DNA from: an uncultured Candidatus Saccharibacteria bacterium
Lineage (GTDB): Bacteria; Patescibacteriota; Saccharimonadia; Saccharimonadales; UBA4665
Direction: 5' to 3'
NCBI GenBank assembly: GCA_937892705.1
Contig: CALBGR010000009.1
Coordinates: forward strand, 7,428 to 71,427
Length of the DNA: 64,000 nucleotides
Below are positions 34,464 through 43,817 of this stretch, in pieces (position 1 is the first letter of the stretch; each line of letters starts with the position of its first letter). The position numbers and the translations under genes were made by a program. A model generated the notes under the pieces. It searched no databases. It saw nothing but the letters and a program-made list of their open reading frames with translations, and was not told the origin of the DNA.

Positions 34464-35378
34464 ATGGTAACGGTGTTAGCTGGTGCGAATAATTTTATGC
34501 TGCGCATGGAACTTGCAAAAATAATTCAGGCGTTTGTGGCGCAGTATGGTGACATGGCGTTTGAACAATTAGACGGTGAAGAGGTTTCATATGAGCGCAT
34601 GGCTGAGGCGGTACAGAGTCTGCCGTTTTTGGTTGCGAAAAAGCTAGTTGTTTTACGTACTCCAAGTGTAAACAAACAATTTATGGAGCAGGCTGAAACG
34701 CTACTGTCTGACGTGCCGGAAACTACCGATGTTGTGTTGGTGGAGCCAAAACTGGACAAGCGTACCGCGTACCATAAATGGCTCAAGCAGCATACTGCAT
34801 ATAAAGAATATGACGAACTTGATGCGCGTAGGTTGGCGTCGTGGGTGGTGCAATTTGCTAAAGAACAAGGTAGTAGTATAAGTTTGTCTGATGCTGCGTA
34901 TTTGATTGATACGGTTGGTACAGATCAGCAGCTGCTCAGTAATGAAATCTGTAAACTAGTGCTTGCTGGTACAAAAATTACTCGGGATACTATACATCAA
35001 CTGACTGAACCAATGCCGCAGAGTAAAATTTTTGATCTTTTGGATGCGGCATTTTCCGGTCAGACAAAAAAGGCGCTCGAGTTATATGCCGAGCAGCGAC
35101 GTCTGAAGGTTGAGCCGCAGGAGATTTTAGCAATGCTTGGATGGCAGCTTCGTCAGGTTGCATTGGCCAAAACCGCCGGTACCAAGCATGATCTTATAAA
35201 AGAAGGTAAGGTAAGCTCTTATAGTGCGCGCAAAGCTCAAGTGATTGCTCGGCGTCTGACGTTAGAAAGATTAAAAAATCTTGTATACGATCTAGTACTT
35301 TTAGACGCTCGCAGCAAACGTCAGTCGATTGATCTTGATGAAGCACTGCAAGCCTACATTATGCAAATTACAGTGTAG
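34464..35378 (+). CDS. holA: DNA polymerase III subunit delta
   Basis: 304 residues. Clamp-loader subunit that opens the sliding clamp. Divergent but typical: N-terminal LAGANNFMLRMEL, SLPFLVAKKLVVLR near residue 55, DVVLVEPKLDKR, LDARRLASWV, GTDQQLLSNEICKL and the C-terminal collar helices (LAMLGWQLRQVALAK). TATACT nine nt before ATG. Stop is followed by the shared terminator with rpsT, the common holA-rpsT order in reverse orientation. Confidence 0.93.
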   Translation: MVTVLAGANNFMLRMELAKIIQAFVAQYGDMAFEQLDGEEVSYERMAEAVQSLPFLVAKKLVVLRTPSVNKQFMEQAETLLSDVPETTDVVLVEPKLDKRTAYHKWLKQHTAYKEYDELDARRLASWVVQFAKEQGSSISLSDAAYLIDTVGTDQQLLSNEICKLVLAGTKITRDTIHQLTEPMPQSKIFDLLDAAFSGQTKKALELYAEQRRLKVEPQEILAMLGWQLRQVALAKTAGTKHDLIKEGKVSSYSARKAQVIARRLTLERLKNLVYDLVLLDARSKRQSIDLDEALQAYIMQITV

Positions 35379-35390
35379 ACAAAATAAAAA

Positions 35391-35413
35391 CGACCCCTGA
35401 CTGGCAGGGGTCG
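35391..35413 (-). terminator. rpsT terminator
   Basis: cgacccctg / caggggtcg, 9-bp stem, 5-nt loop. The T-run (tttttatttt) follows on the minus strand, so it ends rpsT; it may also slow plus-strand transcription leaving holA. Confidence 0.92.
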
Positions 35414-35430
35414 TGAAACCACTTATGCAA

Positions 35431-35796
35431 TTATTTCTTGGTTGTTTTAGTGGTTTTTTTCGCTGCTGTTTTCTTGGTAGTTGTTTTCTTTGTCGCAGTT
35501 TTCTTAGTAGTTGCCTTTTTGGCGACAGCTGGCTTTATGCCAGCAGCTTTCGCAGCTTTCGCAAGCTGGCGCTTTTTACGTGCTGCTTTATTCTTGTGAA
35601 TCACATTCTTTTTAGCAGCTTTATCTATTTCACTTTGCGCTTTGCTGAGGTTTTCGCTTGCCTTGGTCTTATTGCTGGTAAGACTGGCGCGAAATGCCTT
35701 AATCGCACTTTTTAGTGAACGTTTGGTTTTACTGTTGCGTATAGCAGCTTTTCGAGCTACACGAACACGTTTTTTTGCTGATTTAATAATTGGCAT
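35431..35796 (-). CDS. rpsT: Ribosomal protein S20 with a Lys-rich tail
   Basis: 121 residues against about 85-90 in most bacteria. The S20 core is clear (PIIKSAKKRVRVARKA, NSKTKRSLKSAIKAF, IHKNKAARKKRQLAK). The extra 30 residues are repeats of KKxTxKK type (KKTATKKTTTKKTAAKKT), like bacterial histone H1-like tails. Binds 16S rRNA early in 30S assembly. GGGA lies eight nt before ATG. Confidence 0.95.
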   Translation of the reverse strand: MPIIKSAKKRVRVARKAAIRNSKTKRSLKSAIKAFRASLTSNKTKASENLSKAQSEIDKAAKKNVIHKNKAARKKRQLAKAAKAAGIKPAVAKKATTKKTATKKTTTKKTAAKKTTKTTKK

Positions 35797-35941
35797 GAAT
35801 ATTCCCTGTTTAGATTTATTACATTTTACTCAAATGAAAACTATACAAGACGGAAGACAGTTTGTAAAGTGTTATGGTAAAAATAACTTGTCAATGCTTA
35901 TGTTTTATGGTAATCTGCCAAGAAAGGTATAAAATAAAAAT

Positions 35942-37702
35942 ATGGATGCACAAAAACAAGTTGTAGACCGATTGAAGCAAGCCAATAACGTGCTTGTAAC
36001 GGTGAGTAGCAATCCTTCGGTTGATCAACTTGCGGCGTGTATTGGTCTTAGTTTAGCGTTGAACAAGCTCGACAAACATGCCACAGCGGTGTTCAGCGGC
36101 GCTATACCTTCGACTATTGAATTCTTGCAGCCTGAAGATACACTGGAGAAAAACACCGATAGTTTGCGTGATTTTATTATTAGCCTTGATAGGTCAAAGG
36201 CGGATAAGCTGCGCTACAAGGTAGAAGATCAGGTAGTGCGTATATTTATCACCCCGTATCGCACCAGTATTTCTGAAGCTGATCTGGAGTTTAGTCAAGG
36301 CGACTTTAATGTAGATGTAGTAGTGGCGCTTGGTGTTCATGAGCAAAAAGAGCTTGATCGGGCAGTAACTGCTCATGGTCGTATATTGCATGACGCAACG
36401 GTTATTACAGTTAATAATCAAGATGCTGGCGGGGAATTAGGCAGTATCAACTGGCTCAATACAAACGCGAGTAGCTTGTCTGAGATGGCTGCGGCATTAG
36501 CGCTCAAGCTTTCAGACAAAAATATACTTGATGAGCAAATTGCGACAGCATTTCTGACTGGTATTGTGGCTGAGACAGAGCGCTTTAGCAATGATAAAAC
36601 CAAAGCTGAAACTATGAATATTAGTGCAAGTCTTATGGCGGCCGGTGCAAATCAGCAGCTTGTGGCTACGAAATTAGAAGAGCCAGCAACTGAATCTACG
36701 CAAGAAACAGCAGACAGCAGCGCTCCTGAAGAACCTGAAGCGTCGTCAGGAATACGAATCCGTGAGGATGGAACTTTGGAGATTGATCATTCGCAGGATG
36801 AAAAGCTGCCACCTAAGAAGGAAAAGAAAGACTCTGAGCCTGAAAGCGGGGCACAACCACCTGAGACATCTAAGTCTCCTGAAGAACCTAAAGTGCCAAA
36901 AGATACTCAGTCGGAAAAATCAGGAGATGATGCTGGTCCACATGAAACTATTACCAAGGATCGGCGTGAGATGCTTCGGCCGACCGAAGGTTATCAAAAT
37001 TCACGGCACATTGTAAGTCCACCACCGTTTAGTAGTGACACGGACCCTGATCGAAAGAACAAAGAGGAAACATATGTAGATCCACTCACGTTGCCGCCGG
37101 TTGACGCTGCAGCTTCATCAAATACGGAGGCGCCGTCACTATCAACGGCTATTGATCAGTCGCATGCGACACTCGAAGATTTAGAAAGGCGAGTTAACAG
37201 TCCACATCTGCAAGCAGCTAAGCAAGAGGAAGAAGAGACCAAGCCTCAGGACAAACCGGAAGCATCAGATGGTCCAGAAGAGTTGAATCTTGCTGATTTG
37301 CAACGTCCATCAGGATTGGATGATGAACCAGACGAAAAACAGAAAACTCCATCAGTAGAGGATGCTCGTGATGCGGTAGCTGCCGCTATGTCTGAAAACG
37401 TCTCATCGCAGCCACTGAGTCCGATAGCGGCATTGAATGCACAGCCACTTGGGGGACCACTTCATGGTGCTGAATCTACATCATCTGCACCAGAACAGCC
37501 TGGTGGTTCAGCTGAGCCTCTACAGCCGGCTGTAGCTTCCCAGGGGCCAGCACCTGAGCAAACCATAACTATGCCATTGCCAGGCACACTGCCAGCTACT
37601 CCAACAGCAACACCAGATCAAACACCTCCACAGAATCAAAATCAGCCAAATACAGCTCCGCCAGTACCCCCACCTATTATTCCGCCATTCTCCAATAAGT
37701 AA
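35942..37702 (+). CDS. DHH-phosphoesterase-like domain with long disordered tail
   Basis: 586 residues. Residues 1-235 follow the DHH/NrnA fold (NNVLVTVSSNPSVDQLAACIG in short form NPSVDQLAA, VVVALGV, ATAFLTGIVAET), but the catalytic acids and the DHH triad are not evident: DxD reads NPSVD and the DHH position reads NNQDAGG. So it is probably not a working nuclease. Residues 240-586 are Pro/Glu/Ser/Lys-rich and disordered, ending PPIIPPFSNK. Leaderless-type TATAAA eight nt before ATG plus a TTGTCA-17-TAATCT. Eight nt before truB. Confidence 0.68.
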   Translation: MDAQKQVVDRLKQANNVLVTVSSNPSVDQLAACIGLSLALNKLDKHATAVFSGAIPSTIEFLQPEDTLEKNTDSLRDFIISLDRSKADKLRYKVEDQVVRIFITPYRTSISEADLEFSQGDFNVDVVVALGVHEQKELDRAVTAHGRILHDATVITVNNQDAGGELGSINWLNTNASSLSEMAAALALKLSDKNILDEQIATAFLTGIVAETERFSNDKTKAETMNISASLMAAGANQQLVATKLEEPATESTQETADSSAPEEPEASSGIRIREDGTLEIDHSQDEKLPPKKEKKDSEPESGAQPPETSKSPEEPKVPKDTQSEKSGDDAGPHETITKDRREMLRPTEGYQNSRHIVSPPPFSSDTDPDRKNKEETYVDPLTLPPVDAAASSNTEAPSLSTAIDQSHATLEDLERRVNSPHLQAAKQEEEETKPQDKPEASDGPEELNLADLQRPSGLDDEPDEKQKTPSVEDARDAVAAAMSENVSSQPLSPIAALNAQPLGGPLHGAESTSSAPEQPGGSAEPLQPAVASQGPAPEQTITMPLPGTLPATPTATPDQTPPQNQNQPNTAPPVPPPIIPPFSNK

Positions 37703-37710
37703 TACGTTAT

Positions 37711-38412
37711 ATGCAGGGAATATTACTCGTTGATAAACCAAAGGGGTGGACCAGTTTTGATGTGGTGAATTACGTGCGGCGGCAGGTTGCTGGTAAGGTG
37801 GGTAAAAAACCAAAAAACGTCAAAGTTGGCCATACCGGTACACTTGATCCGTTTGCAACGGGACTGCTTGTGCTGCTTATCGGTAAAGAGTATACAAAAC
37901 AGGCACAAGTGCTTTCTAAGGCAGATAAAACATACGAAGTTACGATACGTTTTGGGGCAAAAAGCACGACTGGCGATCCTGAAGGTGAGATTACTGCTGT
38001 GGAGAGCAAGCCTCCAACTGAAACAGCCCTGCGAGAAGCGCTACAGCGTTTTACCGGTGAAATTGCACAAATACCGCCGGCCTATTCGGCAATTAAAGTT
38101 GATGGCAAGCGGGCATATGAGTTGGCTCGTGCAGGCAAGGCCGTGCAGCTTGAGCCACGCAAAGTCATAATTTATTCATTGAAGCTTGTTTCATATGACT
38201 ATCCTGAAGCGAAGCTGCTAGCGCATGTGTCTTCTGGTACATATATTCGGACGCTTGTAGAGGATATTGCTGGTTATCTGGGCACAGCTGCATACACGAC
38301 AGCACTGCGGCGCACACAGGTTGGAAAGTTTTCAATTGATGATGTGCAGATTGATATTACGGCCGCTAAAACAGCCCAAGAGTTTAATATAGAAGAAGCT
38401 TTGCGCTCATAG
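37711..38412 (+). CDS. truB: tRNA pseudouridine-55 synthase TruB
   Basis: 233 residues, lacking the C-terminal PUA extension of longer homologues. Makes pseudouridine 55 in the T-loop of tRNAs. LLVDKPKGWTSFDVV, HTGTLDPFATGLL with the catalytic Asp, YEVTIRFG, PPAYSAIKVDGKRAYE and SSGTYIRTLVEDI are all present. Cotranscribed with the upstream DHH-like gene. Confidence 0.97.
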   Translation: MQGILLVDKPKGWTSFDVVNYVRRQVAGKVGKKPKNVKVGHTGTLDPFATGLLVLLIGKEYTKQAQVLSKADKTYEVTIRFGAKSTTGDPEGEITAVESKPPTETALREALQRFTGEIAQIPPAYSAIKVDGKRAYELARAGKAVQLEPRKVIIYSLKLVSYDYPEAKLLAHVSSGTYIRTLVEDIAGYLGTAAYTTALRRTQVGKFSIDDVQIDITAAKTAQEFNIEEALRS

Positions 38413-38471
38413 TGTGGTACATCAAATAAAAGGCACGTACGAGAACGGGGTTGCGTAACAGATACGAGTGT

Positions 38472-38489
38472 GTTAGAATAATGTCTAAC
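38472..38489 (+). promoter_or_regulatory. Hairpin in the rpsO leader
   Basis: gttaga / tctaac with a 6-nt loop, 48 nt before the rpsO start. The left arm is part of a TAGAAT -10-like box. S15 is known to control its own mRNA through leader structures in several bacteria; whether this one does is inference. Confidence 0.35.
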
Positions 38490-38536
38490 GCCATCATAAA
38501 TCTCTAAGTAAATAAGTTTAAAAGAAAAGGAATTGA

Positions 38537-38800
38537 ATGATCTCGAGCGAAAAGAAGCAAACTGCTATTAAAAACACGCAGTTACATAAGACAGATACTG
38601 GTTCAGCAGCGGTACAGGTTGCAGTTGCGACTGAGCGCATTAAAGAGCTTACTGAACATCTCAAGGCAAATAAAAAGGATTTTGCTGCACGCCGTGGTCT
38701 TTTGCAGCAAGTAGGTAAGCGCAAGCGTCTTCTTAAATATATCGCGAAAAAAGATGGCCAGGCGTATATTGAGTTAAAGAAAAAGCTTGGCATACGTTAA
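38537..38800 (+). CDS. rpsO: Ribosomal protein S15
   Basis: 87 residues, full length. Binds 16S rRNA helix 22. Landmarks TDTGSAAVQVAVATERI, LTEHLKANKKDF and RRGLLQQVGKRKRLLKYI. AAAAGGAATTG before ATG. Followed by pnp after a strong hairpin, the classic rpsO-pnp pair. Confidence 0.98.
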   Translation: MISSEKKQTAIKNTQLHKTDTGSAAVQVAVATERIKELTEHLKANKKDFAARRGLLQQVGKRKRLLKYIAKKDGQAYIELKKKLGIR

Positions 38801-38813
38801 GGTGCATAGACTC

Positions 38814-38838
38814 AGGTGTCTCGAATCTCGAGACACCT
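38814..38838 (+). other. rpsO-pnp intercistronic hairpin
   Basis: aggtgtctcga / tcgagacacct, perfect 11-bp stem with a 3-nt loop and no T-run. In Enterobacteria the rpsO-pnp gap carries an RNase III site that lets PNPase control its own mRNA; the position here is similar. A 12-bp palindrome (tttctcgagaaa) follows at about 38949-38960 directly before the pnp ribosome site. Confidence 0.6.
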
Positions 38839-38969
38839 AGCTTGTGCACATTAATTTACGAGAACACATTTACGCGCTGAGATCAGATATATGGCGTTCT
38901 AAAAAGCACAAGGAACTGCTTTATATTTGGACTCTGCGCATAAATGGGTTTCTCGAGAAAGGACCATGA

Positions 38970-41105
38970 ATGGGAACAATCAACCCTTTTGGCAAAGACA
39001 TTATTAAAGTAGAGACAGAGCTTTGTGGCAGAACATTGAGTCTCGAGTACGGTCGAGTCGGTTTTCGTACGAGCGCCAGTGTGATTGCACGATACGGTGA
39101 GACAGTGGTGCTTGGGACTGCCATAGTGAAGCAGCAAAGTGTTCAGGGCATGGATTATTTTCCCCTGAGCATTGACTATGAAGAAAAGTTTTATGCATCG
39201 GGTAAAATCAGCGGCAGCCGCTTTATAAAGCGTGAAGGCCGCCCATCTGATGAAGCAGTTCTGATTGGTCGCTTAATCGACCGTCCAATCCGTCCGTTGT
39301 TTCCAAAGGGTTATCGTCATGAAGTGCAGGGTGTGGCTACAGTGCTTAGTATGGACCCGACTTTCCGTCCAGATATGGTGGCATTGATTGCAACCAGCGC
39401 TGTGCTCAGTTTGACTGGTGCACCGTTTGCGGGACCGGTAGCCGGACTTCGTATTGGTATTGAGGGTGGTAAATTTGTTGCTTTCCCAAGTCACAAGACG
39501 CTTGAAGAGGGTGATTTGGATCTCGTTGTAGCGGGTACCAAGGATGCGATTATGATGGTGGAAGCTGGTGCGCGCGAGGTTTCAGAAGACCAAATTGCTG
39601 AAGCATTGCAATTTGCGCACGAAACCATGCAACCTGCAATTGCGCTGCAACAGGAATTGATAGAGAAAGTTGGGGTTGAGCCAATTGAGTACGAACTTGT
39701 AAAGCCAAGTGAGGAAATTCAGGCCAAAGTAAACGAATGGGTCGAAGGTAAAATGGGCGCATCGCTCCGTGCACCATATCCAGAACGTAACGAACTGGTT
39801 GCAGATCTGCGCAAAGCATTTCATGAAGCATTTGAGCTGGAACACGGTGATACATATGAGGACCTAAAGCCAGAATATGACGAAGCCTTTACAATGGCGC
39901 TACACAAAGACGTTCGAGATGGTATCGTCAATGAAGGTATCCGCCCGGATGGGCGAAAACTGACTGATATTCGTCCACTCTCAAGTGAGGTAGGTATTTT
40001 GCCGCGTGTGCATGGTTCAAGTCTCTTTACTCGTGGCATGACTCAGGCGCTTAACATTACTACGCTTGCGCCGCTGAGCTATGCGCAGCTTCTAGATACT
40101 ATGGAGCGTAATGATGTCGAGAAGCGGTATATGCATCATTACAATGCGCCTGGCTATACGGTAGGCGAAGTTCGTCGATTGGGCAGTCCAGGTCGCCGTG
40201 AGATCGGACACAGTGCACTTGCAGAGCGGGCGCTTCTACCGGTTATTCCAAACGAAAATGAGTTTCCGTATACGATTCGTACTGTTACCGAGATCATGAG
40301 CCAAAATGGTTCAACTTCTATGGCGGCTACCTGTGCGAGCTGTTTGAGTCTGATGGATGCTGGTGTGCCGCTCAAGGAGCCGGTTAGCGGTATTGCTATG
40401 GGACTGATTCTCGATGGTGATGACGCATATATCTTAAGTGATATTGCAGATGCTGAAGATTTTGCCGGAGATATGGATTTTAAAGTAGCTGGTACCAAAA
40501 ATGGTATAACTGCGCTTCAGATGGATATGAAAGTGCAGGGTCTGCCGGTAGAGATTCTGAAAAAGGCGCTTGAGCAAGGTCGAGAAGGTCGTATGCGTAT
40601 CCTTGAGCATATGCTCAGCACGCTTGCGGAGCCAAGGAAAGAGCTGAGTCCGTACGCGCCACGTGTTGAAACTATTACGATTAATCCTGATAAGATCCGC
40701 GAAGTGATTGGTAAGGGCGGCGAGGTGATCCAAAAAATCGTAGCTGAAACCGGTGCGGAAATCGATATTAGGGATAATGGTGTGGTTATGATTGCAAGTC
40801 CGAATGCTGCAAGTATCAATGCCGCAAAACAATGGATCGCGACGATTGTCGAAGAGCCGGAAGTTGGCAAGATTTATCACGATGTGCCGGTAGTGAGCGT
40901 TATGGATTTTGGAGCATTTGTACAAATCTTGCCGGGTAAAGATGGTTTGGTGCATATCAGTGAAATGAGTGAAAAACGCGTAAACAAGCCGAGCGATATT
41001 GTAAAAGCAGGCGACAAGGTAACGGTAAAGTTAGTTGCAATTGATGATCGCGGTCGTCTTCAGCTTTCTATGAAAGCTGCCGCACGTGAACTGAATAAAG
41101 CATGA
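38970..41105 (+). CDS. pnp: Polynucleotide phosphorylase
   Basis: 711 residues. Phosphorolytic 3'-5' RNA decay. Two RNase PH domains (GRTLSLEYGRVGFR; DGRKLTDIRPLSSEVG), GRREIGHSALAERAL, the active-site block GSTSMAATCASCLSLMDAG, then KH (IGKGGEVIQKI) and S1 (GKIYHDVPVVSVMDFGAFV) domains. ATG 38970 has GAGAAAGGA six nt upstream; an ATG four bases earlier is out of frame. Six nt before the UDG gene. Confidence 0.98.
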   Translation: MGTINPFGKDIIKVETELCGRTLSLEYGRVGFRTSASVIARYGETVVLGTAIVKQQSVQGMDYFPLSIDYEEKFYASGKISGSRFIKREGRPSDEAVLIGRLIDRPIRPLFPKGYRHEVQGVATVLSMDPTFRPDMVALIATSAVLSLTGAPFAGPVAGLRIGIEGGKFVAFPSHKTLEEGDLDLVVAGTKDAIMMVEAGAREVSEDQIAEALQFAHETMQPAIALQQELIEKVGVEPIEYELVKPSEEIQAKVNEWVEGKMGASLRAPYPERNELVADLRKAFHEAFELEHGDTYEDLKPEYDEAFTMALHKDVRDGIVNEGIRPDGRKLTDIRPLSSEVGILPRVHGSSLFTRGMTQALNITTLAPLSYAQLLDTMERNDVEKRYMHHYNAPGYTVGEVRRLGSPGRREIGHSALAERALLPVIPNENEFPYTIRTVTEIMSQNGSTSMAATCASCLSLMDAGVPLKEPVSGIAMGLILDGDDAYILSDIADAEDFAGDMDFKVAGTKNGITALQMDMKVQGLPVEILKKALEQGREGRMRILEHMLSTLAEPRKELSPYAPRVETITINPDKIREVIGKGGEVIQKIVAETGAEIDIRDNGVVMIASPNAASINAAKQWIATIVEEPEVGKIYHDVPVVSVMDFGAFVQILPGKDGLVHISEMSEKRVNKPSDIVKAGDKVTVKLVAIDDRGRLQLSMKAAARELNKA

Positions 41106-41111
41106 CATGGC

Positions 41112-41714
41112 ATGAGCACCGAAGACAAAGAGCAGCTTCTTGATCAAATTAAGGCAGATATCTTAGAAGAAAATATCTGCCCAAATTTGGCCAAGACGGC
41201 CACGAACCTTGTAATGGGTGATGGGAATGCTGATGCAGATATTGTGTTTATCGGCGAAGCGCCCGGCAAAAATGAGGACTTACAGGGACTGCCATTTGTA
41301 GGAGCGGCTGGTAAGTTCTTAAATGAGATGTTGGCTGGTATCGGGCTAAAACGGCAGGATATTTACATTACAAATATCGTAAAATACCGCCCGCCCAATA
41401 ACCGTGATCCATTACCAGAAGAGAAGAAGGCATTTTGGCCGTATCTCGTGAGGCAACTGAAGGTTATCCAGCCAAAAATAGTCGTGACACTTGGTCGGCA
41501 CAGTATGGAATATTTTTTACCGAATCAGAAAATTTCTGTGATCCATGGTCAGCCAAAACGGGTGACTTTTGGCGACGGCAAGCTTGTTATTTTGCCACTG
41601 TTTCATCCTGCAGCGGCGCTGTACAACGGAGGCATGCGCCAGACGCTTATTGATGATTTCAATACTATTCCTCTCATCATAAAGAAGATTGAACAAGAAT
41701 CTATATCTAACTAA
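41112..41714 (+). CDS. Family-4-type uracil-DNA glycosylase lacking Fe-S ligands
   Basis: 200 residues. Removes uracil from DNA. Family-4 motifs are clear: GEAPGKNEDLQGLPFVGAAG (given as GEAPGKNED and GLPFVGAAG), TNIVKYRPPNNRDP and the catalytic-side FHPAAAL. Family-4 enzymes hold a [4Fe-4S] cluster with four Cys; here only Cys23 remains, and the positions after TNVVK and in the following helix read Tyr and Trp. The protein therefore should not bind the cluster. Six nt after pnp, so part of its operon. Confidence 0.9.
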   Translation: MSTEDKEQLLDQIKADILEENICPNLAKTATNLVMGDGNADADIVFIGEAPGKNEDLQGLPFVGAAGKFLNEMLAGIGLKRQDIYITNIVKYRPPNNRDPLPEEKKAFWPYLVRQLKVIQPKIVVTLGRHSMEYFLPNQKISVIHGQPKRVTFGDGKLVILPLFHPAAALYNGGMRQTLIDDFNTIPLIIKKIEQESISN

Positions 41715-41738
41715 TACTAAACCTGAGAAAGGGAACGT

Positions 41739-43817
41739 ATGAGCAAGACTAACCAGAAAAGAAATGAAAAACCAAAACGAACGACTGCAAATAGACGTGC
41801 AAACAGTGTTCGTCAAAAAAAGAATAATGTCACCAACGGTAATACGACAACGACGATTACCAAGGTGTCGCGTGGTGCAGCAGTACGTGCACAAAAGCGC
41901 ACTCAAATGGATGCGCAGCGTATTGCAAACCAGTATCAGGCGGCTAACCCTGAGTTGGTTGCCAAAGTGCAAAAGCGCGCTAATTTCATCGATGAAAGTC
42001 CGCGTCTGAAGATTATTGGTCTTGGCGGTATGGACGGAGGCGGTTCAAAAAACTGTATCCTTGTGGAGTATATGGATGATGCGGTGATTATCGATGCTGG
42101 TAATGATCTTGGAGTAGATTTACCAGGAATCAACTACGGTATTGCGGATATGTCATATGTGCGCACCATTAAACACAAACTGCGTGCGTACATTATTACG
42201 CATGGTCACCTTGATCATATCGGGGCATTGCCGCATATTGTGCCGGAATTTCCAGCGCCGATTTACGGGTCGAAATTCACCATCGGTCGTGTAGAGGAAA
42301 TTTTTGAAAATTTCGGCCTGCCAATGCCTGAAGGATTTGAACTACGTACCGTTGTGATGAATGAAAACACGCATGAACGTCTGAAAATCGGGCCATTCTT
42401 TGTAGAGTTGGTACGTATTACACACTCAATTCCTGGTAGTACTATGGTGGTGCTTGATACACCGGTCGGTCGTATTATTAACACTGGTGATTTTCGTTTA
42501 GATCCGAATCCGCTTGATCATGAACGCAGCGATATCGAGCGCTTGAAAGAGCTAGGAAATGAAGGTGTGTTGGCACTCTTGTCAGAAAGTACCACTACCG
42601 AGCGTCCTGGTCGTACACCGAGCGAAAGTACTATTGAGCAGAGCTTCATCGATATCATGGATCGAGCGCCAGGCCGTATCTTTATTGGTCTATTCTCAAC
42701 AAACATGAACCGTATACAGATGCTCATCAATGCCGCGGTACATCATAATCGAAAGGTGGCTATTGATGGACGCAGTATGATTAGTACGCTTGAAATGGCA
42801 ATTCGTCATGGATTTATGCGAGTACCGAAGGGCACCTTTGTGCCGATTGCGAGCGTACCGAATATGAAAGACAATGAAATTGTTGTAGTGTGTACCGGTT
42901 CGCAAGGTGAGCCAAGTTCGGCGTTGCAGCGTATGGCCAGCGGTGAGCACAAACACATCAAGCTCAAAGAGCAGGATACGGTCGTACTCAGTAGTACACC
43001 GATTCCAGAAAGCGGCAATGATGCGCTCATTGGTGCGATGGTAGATAACTTGCTTCGCATGAACGTGCATGTGTATGAGCACCGCAATCATGAGATTGAC
43101 GGCATTGGTCCGCTGCACGTGTCAGGTCATGCGAGTATGGATGAGTATGCTGAGATTATTGATATCCTAAAGCCAAAGTTCTTCATTCCGATTTACGGTT
43201 CATATCGTGCGAAAAAGCGTCATATTGACATAGCGATCAATCAAGGTATTCCGCGTGCGAATACCGTCAATGCTGAAAACGGTCAGGTAATTGCCTTAAC
43301 ACCGGATAAAATGGAGATTATCGGTGAAGTGCCGCACGGTACCATTTTGGTTGACCAAACTGGCATGGTAGTTAATAACATCGTGGTGAAAGATCGTGTG
43401 TTACTTGCTGAGGAAGGTCTGGTTGCAGTTGTGCTAACCATCGACAGGAAAACCGGTAACTTACTCACCAGTCCAGATATTATCAGTCGCGGCTTTATCT
43501 ATATGCGCGGTAACGAAGAGATTATGAACGGGCTGCGTCAGGAACTAAGGCGGGCAGTTGCACAACGCTTTAAGCGCGTGGATCTTGACCGATTCAAAGC
43601 CGAACTAAAAGATCATGTCACGCATTATCTATTTGAGCGAACACAGCGTAGTCCAATTATTATCCCGGTAGTGAATGTGATTGGCGGCAAAGGCGAATCT
43701 ACAAAAACTGCAGCAGGTGGCCGCACGAAATCAAGTGAAGAAATTGCAGCCGAGCAGCAGCGTCGTTTCCAGGAGCTTCGTGAACGACTACTAACCCAAG
43801 ATGCCCGCATAGATTAG
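41739..43817 (+). CDS. rnj: Ribonuclease J
   Basis: 692 residues. A basic Arg/Lys/Asn-rich extension of about 75 residues precedes the metallo-beta-lactamase/beta-CASP core: HGHLDHIG, THSIPGS, TGDFRLD, GSQGEPSSAL, HVSGHAS. At the position where most RNase J proteins read PVHGE(Y/W)R, 22 residues after the SGH histidine, this one reads PIYGSYR, so one metal-ligand His is Tyr. Endo/5'-3' exonuclease of mRNA and rRNA. GAGAAAGGGA before ATG. Last gene of the pnp cluster. Confidence 0.96.
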   Translation: MSKTNQKRNEKPKRTTANRRANSVRQKKNNVTNGNTTTTITKVSRGAAVRAQKRTQMDAQRIANQYQAANPELVAKVQKRANFIDESPRLKIIGLGGMDGGGSKNCILVEYMDDAVIIDAGNDLGVDLPGINYGIADMSYVRTIKHKLRAYIITHGHLDHIGALPHIVPEFPAPIYGSKFTIGRVEEIFENFGLPMPEGFELRTVVMNENTHERLKIGPFFVELVRITHSIPGSTMVVLDTPVGRIINTGDFRLDPNPLDHERSDIERLKELGNEGVLALLSESTTTERPGRTPSESTIEQSFIDIMDRAPGRIFIGLFSTNMNRIQMLINAAVHHNRKVAIDGRSMISTLEMAIRHGFMRVPKGTFVPIASVPNMKDNEIVVVCTGSQGEPSSALQRMASGEHKHIKLKEQDTVVLSSTPIPESGNDALIGAMVDNLLRMNVHVYEHRNHEIDGIGPLHVSGHASMDEYAEIIDILKPKFFIPIYGSYRAKKRHIDIAINQGIPRANTVNAENGQVIALTPDKMEIIGEVPHGTILVDQTGMVVNNIVVKDRVLLAEEGLVAVVLTIDRKTGNLLTSPDIISRGFIYMRGNEEIMNGLRQELRRAVAQRFKRVDLDRFKAELKDHVTHYLFERTQRSPIIIPVVNVIGGKGESTKTAAGGRTKSSEEIAAEQQRRFQELRERLLTQDARID

